A DNA stretch of 64,000 nucleotides, from the NCBI GenBank assembly GCA_015179125.1, contig WHVA01000376.1:1-64000 (forward strand). Direction: 5' to 3'. The DNA is from Gautieria morchelliformis (lineage: Eukaryota > Basidiomycota > Agaricomycetes > Gomphales > Gomphaceae). The notes beneath the pieces are model-generated. The model was not told where the DNA came from. It saw only the letters and a program-made list of their open reading frames with translations, and did not search any database. Shown piece after piece: positions 10,368-20,286 of the stretch. Numbering within the stretch: position 1 is the first letter of the stretch; the number at the start of each line of letters is the position of its first letter. A program made the translations under genes and the position numbers.

Positions 10368-10922
10368 ATGTCCTCGCCCGCCATTGAACTTGTTGCCCTC
10401 CCCAGCTTCACCCAAAACCTCTCTGACCTGCCAAACATGTCACGTGTCGATCCCACCCTCCTGCACTTCTCCGGCTTCTCGTCATCCAGAGCAGCCAGTG
10501 AAGCCAAGCTACAAAGGATGCTTGACTGCCGTGATCTCGACGTCGCATGGTCTTCAAAGTGGTCCGTCAGCTCTGAGGACCTCATACCAGCGGAGAGTCA
10601 GGCGCCCACTCGCCCTGCACTCGCATTCCTCAGACCCTGACACAGACGAGAGAACACGTACTACGTCGGCGACCCTGTCTTCCTCAACGATGGAACCCCC
10701 CCTTGTGGAACTCCCTACACTTTCAAAGGCTGGGTGGGGCGGCGTTTCCGTAACATGGCAGGAGAGCGAATACGTCGAGCAAGGTTCTGAGGGCCACACT
10801 TGCCCATGGACCCCAATCCCCCTGAGCTCATCATTGACCTGCGTTACCAGGAAGGGAAGGGCCAGGAGAGATGGTGGTCCCGCCTGTGGCATACTTGGAA
10901 ACGATGTCTCGGTGGATGTTGA
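10368..10922 (+). pseudogene. Degraded third ORF between pol and the 3' LTR
   Basis: About 100 bp after the pol stop an ATG opens a 90-codon frame (MSSPAIELVALPSFTQNL...). After a frame change, the sequence continues in another frame as ENTYYVGDPVFLNDG and then GWVGRRFRNMAGERI. After a TGA it continues as PPELIIDLRYQEGKG and QERWWSRLWHTWKR, ending in TGA at 10920-10922. The Trp/Arg-rich, protein-like composition in successive frames argues for a decayed gene rather than chance. Its place corresponds to where some LTR elements carry an extra gene. I see no signal peptide or membrane span, so it does not look like an envelope gene. The function is unknown. Confidence 0.45.
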
Positions 10923-10962
10923 GGGCTAGGTGGCAGCTGTGCTTGTTGGGACGACAAGCATT

Positions 10963-10975
10963 GAGAGGGGGGTGA
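10963..10975 (+). other. Polypurine tract of the second chromovirus
   Basis: GAGAGGGGGGTGA directly precedes the TGTCAGGG start of the 3' LTR. This is the expected plus-strand primer site, and it confirms the LTR border and orientation. Confidence 0.7.
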
Positions 10976-11320
10976 TGTCAGGGTTCACGCATTTCCTTCC
11001 ACAAGTTTCTATTTCCTTCCATGAGTTTCTGTTACCTTCCGTCAGTTTCCATAACCTTCCAGTCACATTCCTGTCACATTCTGTCACATGTCACATTCTG
11101 TCACATTCCGTCACATGTCACATTCCGTAACCTTCTACAAGTTTCCGTCTCCCCTATTATGTAAGCCTTGCCAGCGCTATAAGACTGTAGCCCATGTGGT
11201 GGCGTTTCCTCAGCTTGATCTCTGAGGATACCCACTACACAGTTGGTCATTGTCCTAGTATTGGCTCTTATCTCCTTGAGTATCTTTGGTTGTGGCTTCG
11301 TCATTAGTGTTGCCCTCACA
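10976..11320 (+). repeat. 3' LTR (345 bp)
   Basis: It has the same ends and body as the 405-bp 5' LTR, but only one copy of CTGAGGATACCCACTACACAG and a different arrangement of the TTCCGTCAC-type short repeats. The terminal parts are near-identical, so the two LTRs belong to one family. The short-repeat and 59-bp differences show either post-insertion slippage or that the two ends come from different copies. Confidence 0.9.
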
Positions 11321-11450
11321 GGGATGGTGCATCAGACAGGTGATTTGTGGGGGGTTCCACGTTAGGCAGGTCAGTCCCAGAAGGTTCTCCAGCCTGATTT
11401 TGAAGTCCAGTGATATTTCGGCGGCGTTTGGGAGGTCGTCCATGTGCCAT
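11316..11450 (-). pseudogene. ORF fragment truncated by the right LTR
   Basis: From an ATG on the minus strand the frame reads MAHGRPPKRRRNITGLQNQ and on for about 25 more residues, then stops at a TGA formed at the LTR border. The basic GRPPKRRRN segment looks like an AT-hook or nuclear-localisation type sequence. Such short N-terminal segments occur in transposon-linked mushroom proteins, but I cannot name a family. The fragment lies opposite to, and is unrelated to, the ORF broken at the left border (4790). Confidence 0.3.
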
Positions 11451-11461
11451 ATTGGTACCCA

Positions 11462-11875
11462 CATTCAACATTGAATGAGCCACGGGGTTAGATCTAACAC
11501 CAGCGTAAGATGGCTGGTGCAATGTTCAACCGACTATGTGACTGGTACCAGCATTCAGCGTTCAGCATTCAGCGTTCAATGAGCCATGGGGTTAGGACTT
11601 ACTACTGCAGTAATAATACCAGCGTAGGGTGGCCAGTGCAACGTTACTGACTATATGCTTGGTACCAGCGCTCAGCATTCAGCGTTCAGTGTTCAATGAG
11701 CCACAGGGTTAGGACTTACTACCGCAGTAATAACACCAGCGTAGGACGGCCGGTGAAACCTTACCGACTATGTGATTGATGTCAGCGTTCAACGTTCAAT
11801 GAGCCATGGGGTTAGAACTTACTACTGCAGTAATAACACCAGTGTAGGATGGCTGGTGCAACATTCAACAGGACG
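11462..11875. repeat. Tandem array, about 115-bp unit, four degenerate copies
   Basis: Each unit contains the core TTCAATGAGCCA(T/C)GGGGTTAG, then ACTTACTAC(T/C)GCAGTAATAA, then ACCAGCGTAGG(A/G)(T/C)GGC(T/C)GGTG and a linker GACTATGTG. Cores start near 11470, 11577, 11693 and 11798. The first copy lacks the ACTTACTAC segment. Short CAGCATTCAGCGTTCA repeats occur at the junctions. No gene covers it. Confidence 0.7.
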
Positions 11876-12295
11876 TGTGCTGCACAATTTATTGCTTCAG
11901 CGCCAAACTAATTTCAAATCTGTGAATGTAATCATTCTCAGCTCATCGAGAGCTCTCATTTGCGCATTTTTTCAGAATTTTCCCGATTTTTTTCAGGGGG
12001 TGGCCAAATTTTTGGGGTATCCAACCCCAAATTTTTGATTTAGAGGAATCGGCTTGTACAAATCAACTCGTTAGGTCATAAAGAGCACACTCTAACAGGT
12101 TTTGACCATTTAGTACGTTTGTGGCGATGTCCAAAATTCAGTCGCTAAAATTGTTGTGTTTGATTGTCCGCAACTGTAATACTCACCAGCTAGATATCCA
12201 TGGAACACGCTTGTCTCGACCTGGGAGTGGCCGAGCCCCTTTGGTGGTAGACAAACGGCGACGCTGCCCTTCTTGCGTGCAGTTCCCGTGCACTA

Positions 12296-12526
12296 TACGT
12301 GCATACAGCAGACAGTGCACGTGAACCATACGTGCATACGGCGGACGAAGGACGTGAACCGTATGTGGATACCGCGACGGTGCATGTGCACCGTACATGC
12401 ATACGGCGTACGGTGGGCGTGAACCGTACGTGGAGATGGCATACAGTTAGAGTGCACCATACATGCATACGGCGGACGGTGCATGTGAACCGCATGTGCA
12501 GAGGCCGGATGGTTCGCCTGCACCAC
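12296..12526. repeat. 33-bp minisatellite, seven units
   Basis: Seven consecutive units follow the pattern TACGTGCATACGGCGGACG(G)TGCACGTGAACCG. All are 33 bp except the third, which is 32 bp. Because 33 is a multiple of three, long frames stay open; on the minus strand one runs 12190-12810 with an 11-residue Arg/Cys/Val-rich repeat (HVRFTPTVRRM-like). That frame has no ATG at its upstream end, and its non-repeat N-terminal part (Pro-rich, FKTAHPGRLSLDAPQ) is not one I recognise. I treat it as repeat DNA, possibly inside a decayed transposon gene. Confidence 0.75.
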
Positions 12527-13200
12527 CGGTCCTTTCCACGGACCATCTCCTTGTAGTATGCTCGCTTGACTGCAATAGACTCATATGGGATCATTCCTAG
12601 TGCCGGAGGAACCAATGTCTGTGGTGCATCAAGGGATAATCGTCCTGGATGGGCAGTTTTGAATGAGCCTGGTGGTGGCGGCTCGGTCTGCAGATCAGTA
12701 TACAAGTGGCCATGGTAAGCGTGGACACTGAAGTCGGGGGAGGGACATGAAGAAAGCATCTCGTTGAAGGCCTTCAATGAAATCGGGAAAAATTCAATTG
12801 CATGCTGCACCTCGGAGCCTTATTTAGACATGAACAAATACATCATGGATTGAAAAGGCAGGTTCACGCACTGGGAAGTTTAACATTTGCCACCTGTTGT
12901 TGCAGCACACTGCGTAGGACTGCTCTATCTGGGGATTGCCATTCAGGACTGTTGGACTTTTTGGGGCGAGGAGTACGTTCAGGAGATGTGGGCATCGATA
13001 GCTGCATTGTGACCCGGTCAATTATTGTGCAACAAACTTGCTGGACACTTACTGGACGCTCCGCAGCGGGATGCTCCAAGGCCCTGTCTCTCAGGTGGGG
13101 AGTCAACGTCTGCATGGGAGAGGGAAGAAACATCAACACTGGGCATGGGGATCTGGGCAAGGGGGTGCTCATTAGCACAATTAGGAGATACACAGGTACA

Positions 13201-13550
13201 CCCACTCGGGTCCAATACTCAAGGGTCGGGCCCGCCTGGTCAACTATGATTTCTATCAAGGCCACTCGGGTCCGGTCGGACCCGCCTGGTCAACTACAAT
13301 TTCTATCAAGGCCACTTGGGTCCGATACTCAAGGGTCGGACCCACCTGGTCAACTATGATTTCTATCAAGGCCACTCGGGTCCGATACTCAAGGGTCGGA
13401 CCCGCCTGGTCAACTATGATTTCTATCAAGGCCACTCGGGTCTGATACTCAAGGGTCGGACCTGCCTGGTCAACTACAATTTCTATCAAGGCCACTCGGG
13501 TCCGGTCGGACCCGCCTGGTCAACTACAATTTCTATCAAGGCCACTCAGT
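13201..13550. repeat. 60-bp minisatellite with 50-bp variants
   Basis: Units of GGCCACTCGGGTCCGATACT followed by CAAGGGTCGGACCCGCCTGG and TCAACTATGATTTCTATCAA are repeated with lengths 60, 50, 60, 60, 60, 50. The 50-bp variants have lost ten bases around ATACTCAAGG. The first unit (13201-13260) is slightly diverged and the last is followed by a partial GCCACTC. The array reads open on both strands, giving a 20-residue repeat, which is expected of a 60-bp period and is not evidence of a protein. Confidence 0.85.
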
Positions 13551-14564
13551 TTGCAATCATTTCCAGGCCAACACAAGTGCAATCACTTTTGCACTGACTT
13601 TGGACAGTTTGCCTCAGAGCCATTTGAAGAAGACAATGGTGTAGATCTGCAGTAGCACATGACCAGGGATTTTTTTCACTGCACACTGAATTTCACTTAG
13701 CCATATTTTTTTGATGGCTTATAATGCAACAGGACCTGTTATTTGTATTTATCTTTTTTTTTTTTTTCACTTACAGTTTTAATTTCACTTAGCGTACAGT
13801 TTTAACTTCACTTAGCGATCTTTTTTGGCCTATACCGGAGTAGCACATGACCAATTTTTTATTCACCGTACACCTTTATTTCACCCCAAGACCGTGTTTA
13901 CTATGATGTCTGGGGTCTAAGGGTTCATGCCGACCCATCCGCTGATAAATCGCGACCGACACAGTGGTGCGGCGGCTAAAAATGAAGCTGGTCAGTCCGG
14001 CTTTCCATACGCCGGCGCCAAGCGAGGCTGCCGCGGAAGAAAAAACTATTGAAGGCCGTATTGAAGGCCGTGAACTAAAATCTAAATATACATGTACCTA
14101 CAGTATATGCAAGATTTTATAAAATTCCCTTGTAATTTTATCCAGATTTCAAGTCTCCTCATTTTTTACGGTGGAAATAATCCACATCATGTTCAGCGAT
14201 AGTAACTTTGCGCGGTTTCTATGTACAACCGTCGCCGTGTCGTCGGCGCAAGCGGAGCAGAGCAGAAGCAGCAGCCTTCTTTGTTGTCGATCGCCCAGCA
14301 TATGATGCACTTGGCGCTTGCGACGGAGAGGTAAAGAAGTACTGTACCGTAGCTACCACCGTGACACCCGTTCGAACATCGAACGGGACCAAGTGCCACT
14401 CGCGGCGCGTCGAGGTCCCCAACGGCGAGATGGACGAAAGTTACACCGGTACCGACCGCGCCTATACATAAGCTATATACTCCTATTAATAATTCCTTTT
14501 TTTTTTGCTGATGTGATGAAACTCGAAAATATTGGTACAAGTGGGCCTCGTCAAAAAGGAGGTG
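13551..14564. other. Gene-free stretch with poly-T and TTCACTTAGC repeats
   Basis: There is no gene that I can support. Between 13680 and 13870 the motif TTCACTTAGC recurs three times with poly-T runs, and AGCACATGACCA occurs twice (about 13655 and 13843). The overlapping ORFs at 14190-14540 are open on both strands and show no motif. It is likely the decayed edge of the repeat block. Confidence 0.5.
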
Positions 14565-15888
14565 TTACTCCGGCCTGCCCAATTCCTTATCCTCAATATC
14601 CGCTGGCCGGACCTCCCCTGGATATCCGAAAGTGGGACTGGCGCTCTTGCTGGATGGGCCATCCACCTCAGATTGTAGACCTGAAAGGGCATAGCCGCCT
14701 GACCCAGTGGACGAAGGGTTGTACACATTAAACTTGGTCGATGCGGGGCCAAGGTATGTTGATCTTAGAGTGTCTCTCCCCCATGCGCACCCTTGGACAA
14801 CCCGCAAGATGATGAGAAGCGGAGAAACGGACTGAAAACAGGTCTGTTAAGCCTCATTTCCCAACAGCACAGTGCAAATGTTAGTATGCTACCTGGACCT
14901 GCCCGAGAACCGGCAATACAAGGTTCTGTGCCGGGTCGTTCTTGGCAAAAGTGATAATAAAAATCAGTGCCACGGCCGAGTATAGCCCAGCCGATTCTAT
15001 AAACATCGCGGATATTGAGACATAAGGACTGTCTTTGCCTTCCCCAGACCCGACGTGGAGCTTGTACCGCATGACAAGCAGACGGGAGACGATAAGGATC
15101 GTGACGAGGAGTGTTGTCGCAATCGAGACAGACCAGTATGTTACGGCATAGTTGACGCTGACGTGGCTAAACACGGTTGTGTTTGGTTTTGATATTTGCG
15201 TTAAGAGGAGGCATGACATTACTGGGGGAGACAATACGTTACTCGCAGTTAGATCGGCTGGTTTTCAATATAAACAAGAAATATACATACTAATTGACAC
15301 GAGATACAGCATGGAAGGAATCACTACCACCCAGTAATTGAACCTGAATATCACCAAGAAACGATAGAGCTGTGAAAATAGGCATCAGCACATGTTGTTC
15401 ATTTTTTGGGACTTACCAACAGGCCATCCTGGGTCCACGTGTTGACGATGAAGACACCATAAGATACCATGTTGACCCAGCAGCTGTTCTGTTGCATGAA
15501 AAAGGCATTTGGTCCACCGGGGTAGTCCCGATTGCCTACAAAGATCATCTCATTGAAGCGTATGTTCGCACCATTGCCGATGGATCCTAGAACAAAGTTA
15601 ATGGTGATGTAGGCGACGAAGACCCAAGAGCGCTTTGGGTCTTTCTTCCGCACTTTGAGGAGTAAGGAAAGACACATAAAAAATAGAGTGGCATGGACTC
15701 CTGTGATAATAGCGTGAACTGAGAATACTATCTGATGAGGGTGGTGAGGAGGGGAAATGCTACACACCATACCCGACGCCACCAAGGACAGCGCCGTTAA
15801 TGTTCAAACGCTCGTACATGAGATCAGCCTCTGTCTCATTGGCGGGGGCATACTGTGATACACGAAAAGTAGAGCTTTGGGATGTCAT
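14565..15888 (-). CDS. Seven-span integral membrane protein (Agaricomycete family, function unknown)
   Basis: I assembled it from five exons with four introns. The start is MTSQSSTFRVSQYAPANETE. An intron follows GGVGYG, then IVFSVHAIITGVHATLFFMC, the loop KVRKKDPKRSW, WVFVAYITINFVLGSIGNGA, the WTQDGLL exon end, LYRFLVIFRFNYWVVVIPSM, then CLLLTQIS, YWSVSIATTLLVTILIVSRL, a loop, LYSAVALIFIITFA, and finally LLIILRVVQGCAWGRDT. A hydrophilic cytosolic-type tail of about 65 residues ends at TAA. I count about seven hydrophobic spans. The layout matches a large, uncharacterised seven-span family that I know from mushroom genomes, often in many paralogues. No catalytic motif is visible and the ligand or role is unknown. 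The last intron (GTAGCATACTAAC...CAG) shows a clear CTAAC branch site. Confidence 0.7.
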
Positions 15889-16650
15889 GGGTATTTTCAA
15901 AGGTTCCTGATGGACTGTCAACAGGCGGCCTTGCCAGGGGGGTCTTATACCGTGTTCTCAAGAAGCTTAAGCATGGTCTACGGGAATATACGCAAGACAT
16001 CGGTGCGCGCAGAGTCTCAGCAGAACCACGGAAACAGATGCAAATCGTCACACACCGCCAAGCCCCCATGCAATATGTCACATTCATTTGTTGGCAATCT
16101 AATTCAGTTGAGCTTCTATGGCCGGAGAACAAAGATCCCTATCACCCTGACTGCAAGTACTTACATTCTGTTCTCAGTGTTGTACCATTCAGCTATTTCC
16201 AGACGCACATCGGCGACGCGCTGGTGGCGCGACTTTGTCACGCCTGGCACTGAGACCCGCGCCTCCATGGTTCGCCCTGGCCGAAGATCGCCGTCGCGCT
16301 GCCCTGGCCGAGTGCATAGTCGATTGGTACGAGTCGGCTCGCGGCCACACGGCCGATCTCCGAGACGACACAAAAAATAGTGCTTCTGGTCGAGGACCTG
16401 CGCTGTCACGTCCGCTCACGGTATGGACGTGTTGTGGGTGGCACGCCCTCATGAACCCGCAGCCGGGGGTCCCCGCCTTTCGGCAGTCTTCCGCGGCGGT
16501 CTTTGCTGACACATCCCTCCTCCCCCTCAGCGAAAACAGTAATCTCACGGTTGGTTGCTGTCGCCCACTTATCTACTACAAATCAACAATCGTTTAATTA
16601 GCGCTTCATCGTCCAGGTGCCCTTGGACGCCTTCCGTTTGGAATCCTGTC
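15889..16650. other. Intergenic region between the membrane protein and YPT6
   Basis: This is a 762-bp divergent promoter region. ORFs at 16161-16597 overlap on both strands in GC-rich sequence and show no motif. A CTCCCCCTCAGC pyrimidine stretch lies at about 16520-16535. No specific regulatory site is identified. Confidence 0.4.
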
Positions 16651-17564
<914 letters not shown>

Positions 17565-17838
17565 GACAGCGGATTATTATCTATTTCCTTTCACAATGTT
17601 TTTTGTTTGTGCACACCTTTCAAACCTCCCGTTTCCGAATATGCTGAGGACCTTGTTAAGTCTAATGTATATGGTGTTTGATTTCGCGCAAACTCATTAC
17701 TAGATTCATTTCATTTGACTGGTGAAATTCCCCAGATTGATAATTGTTTAATGCTCTTGCGAATCAGAGCAAGGTGAATCATTGTGTATCCTGGTCATAT
17801 ACTCACCCCTCGTCCTTTATCTGTGCATTGCCAGCTTA

Positions 17839-19504
17839 TCACGCCTCCGTACAATGATACCATTCTTCATCCGATTCAGAGGCATTGCTATCATTGAATT
17901 TGTTGACAGGAGCCCCTCGTTGCACTGCGTGCAAGTTTTCAGCTTCAGGGGCCTCGGTATCGGAAACTTGAATCTCGGAGGGCTCGTCCTTGACAAACCA
18001 ATCGGTAGCGTGTCCCTGTTCACCGAAGAAATCTCTCTGTTCATCAACAAACGGTCCCCGTACCATGCCTTGCCATGATTCCAGAATATAACTATTTACC
18101 AGGTAAGCTCACGCTACAGATAGATCCTTATTCACTACTTACCGTGAGTCGTTGCCCGCACACCATGTATCATATTCGTTTTGACCAGTTACCACGTTAA
18201 AGATGTCGACAGGCCGGATGTGATTTGAATCCACTGCTGATTCTGTCGATGTTTTGAACATATCAACAATGTCAACAACAAACACAGATTCGCGCAGCTT
18301 CCGATGAGCAGGAGAGTGTTCTCTTTTTAAGGAGACAGAGGAACCGCGGCCATGGGGTGAACGAGACCTCCGACGGGAGGCAGGAGAATACTCCTCTTGT
18401 TTGGGATGCCGATCATGCTGGCAAAAGCCAAGCAGTCCCGCAACCCCAAAAGCCCATCCGTGAGTTGCCAGGCTACCTAAGCTTACCAGAAGATCCCTGA
18501 CTTTGAGGTAGTCGTGTATTAATAAAATTAGTGGCGCTGGTTGTGCATCCAAGAGCGCTTGAATTTCTGGTCCAATTTCATTCTGATGCAGTCTCTGTGT
18601 ATTCCATGCTTCTTGAATAACGACGCTCTATCAAGTGTTTAAATTCTTTGACATGCATATGTAGCAAAAATGACTTACCTCTGCCCCGCTGGAATTTTGC
18701 AACCCTTCGTTCTCCTTAGCTATAAAGTACCAAGTTGGACTCGTCCCTACCACTTCATTGGTGCATTGTGTCGCATATTTTGTCACACTAGCATCAATTA
18801 GTCTTGTAGTGAGTTGGACACCATTGGGTGACCAGAAATTGAGCGCGAGGCTGAATATAACAGCTTGCGTGCGCCATGAAGCCTCTGGTAGGCCATATAG
18901 CTGAGGGTCGAAACCATTCTGAAGAATCCTCCATAGGCACCTGGAATGCATTCCGCAATATATTATGGAAGGGTTATGAAATTCACGCACCTGCCATGTT
19001 CAAATGCAGCCCGGGACGGATTGGGTGGACCGTTCCAGAACCTCCCGTTTGCTTTAGACGTGTCTCCTTTCCGCTTGCTAGCTTTGGTGGCCTTCGATAC
19101 CTTTTGTCTATCATCCAACAGCGTCTGGAGTCTCAGACGTGTCTCGATCTTTATGGGTGACAACGATGTAAATTTTGAGCCAGGGTATGCATTGTTGGGT
19201 CCCCAACCAATGTACTTGCAACGGTCTCTCCAATGGTAGGGGATGAGAATTTGTGACGCGCCAGACAATTCGATTCCTGTATTAGTATTTGCAAATTGTC
19301 ATGCATCACTCTAGAGCAAATGGTTGTTAAACGGTCATACTTACCCAAGATTAATTCTAAACCGCGCGTTCCATCCTCATATTTCACACACAAGGCGTCG
19401 AAGAAAACTTCAGCTATGGATGCATTGCCACCAAGCTTTTTCCCATCTCGCCAGTCACGCCTCACATGACTTTCGGGACCGCTGAGTTGCCAAAACAAGG
19501 CCAT
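17839..19504 (-). CDS. DEDDh-nuclease-like protein (Gfd2/YDR514C-like C-terminal fold)
   Basis: The exons join cleanly into one frame starting MALFWQLSGPESHVRRDWRD. Landmarks include GASQILIPYHWRDRCKYIGW, a basic KATKASKRK stretch, APLILLIHDYLKVRDLLVSL, an Arg/Ser-rich insert (SRRRSRSPHGRGSS), VFVVDIVDMF, then, across an intron, CAGNDSRYILESWQGM and an acidic tail. The hydrophobic strand plus D (LILLIHDY), the VVDIVDMF strand and the AGND-x-RY-x-LE helix match the last three blocks of the RNase H-like DEDDh fold of Gfd2/YDR514C-type proteins. The first D-x-E block is not visible in the N-terminal half, so activity is uncertain. The start codon lies 102 bp from the divergent APC15 start. The function is inferred. 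Confidence 0.5.
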
Positions 19505-19606
19505 AGACTTACGGTACGCTCGTACCTATGTGATCAGATGTTTCGAGGTCTTACAGTATTGGAGGCGTCACGTGTTGTCACACTGACCGTTAGTAGAAGT
19601 CAGATA

Positions 19607-20208
19607 ATGTCTCGTATTGCCACTACTACAACGTTGGTACCTCCGTTTCCCAGTTTTCCTGTGTTACTGCCTACACCACCTCAACCACACCATACTCCTC
19701 TCCCTGCATTAGGATGTGGTGCACGCCGGATTAGTGACCGACGCGACATTCTTCAGGAAATTGACGACCTCAGCGACGAGGAAAATGAGCTTGAAGACTT
19801 GGTGAACAGATATTTCATTATATGTCGAGGACACTACTCAGTTCACCATATGCATTTCTCAGCGCAATGAGATGAAAAACCGTGGTTTTTCTTGGCTTAT
19901 TCCTATGGGCAAGCAACTAACATTACAAGAAGAAAAAAATGATGTGAGACCTTGGCGTACACTTCGTTAGATGACGAATATATGACTTAATCCAACAGGC
20001 CTCCTCCTCTTCCTCAGAATCAGGATCAGCCTCAAATGGGCCTCCCTCAAATGCAGATGACGCAGAAAATGACTCTGCTCCTGATTTAGATGCAAGCATG
20101 GTGGACATGGACGATGCGGAGATGGACGAAGACGAAGGTGCAGGCACTGGCGGTGACCAAGACTTGGAGGCAGGCAATGCGAGTATGGAGGGTGTACAAG
20201 AGCAGTAA
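19607..20208 (+). CDS. APC15: Anaphase-promoting complex subunit 15 (APC15/Mnd2-like)
   Basis: Three exons with introns 19802-19862 and 19944-19998, all phase 0, give about 161 residues. A Pro-rich N-terminus leads to a helix rich in Asp/Glu (DLSDEENELEDL). Next comes NEMKNRGFSWLIPMGK, which matches the conserved short block of APC15 proteins (tryptophan followed by P-x-GK). A long acidic Ser/Asp/Glu tail (DMDDAEMDEDEGAG) follows, as in the human protein. APC15 promotes turnover of the mitotic checkpoint complex on the APC/C. The identification rests on one short motif and the acidic tail, so it is moderate. Confidence 0.6.
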
Positions 20209-20286
20209 TACTAGCTTGGGTCTGCTCCGTCACATAGCTAGAGCCGCGTTCTATTTACCCTATAATGTATTATCATGTCTACAGCT

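Larger units (their letters stand above)
4791..11320 (+). mobile_element. Nearly full-length Ty3/gypsy chromovirus, inactivated
   Basis: Two related LTRs bracket gag, a frameshifted pol (protease, reverse transcriptase, RNase H, integrase, chromodomain), a degraded extra ORF and a polypurine tract. The domain order protease-RT-RNase H-integrase-chromodomain identifies a Ty3/gypsy chromovirus. A 10-nt site just inside the left LTR is complementary to the presumed transcript start, suggesting Tf1-style self-priming. Several frameshifts and in-frame stops in pol make it non-autonomous. The flanks (ctcgg on the left, gggat on the right) do not form a target-site duplication. Confidence 0.9.

Noticed and set aside
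13256..13597. ORFs on both strands across the 60-bp array encoding 20-residue repeats
   Set aside because: A 60-bp period keeps any stop-free frame open on both strands. The 50-bp variants shift the frame, so this is repeat structure rather than coding selection.
14193..14540. Overlapping ORFs between the repeat block and the membrane protein gene
   Set aside because: They are open on both strands, without motif, and lie beyond the stop of the membrane-protein gene. No splice sites link them to it.
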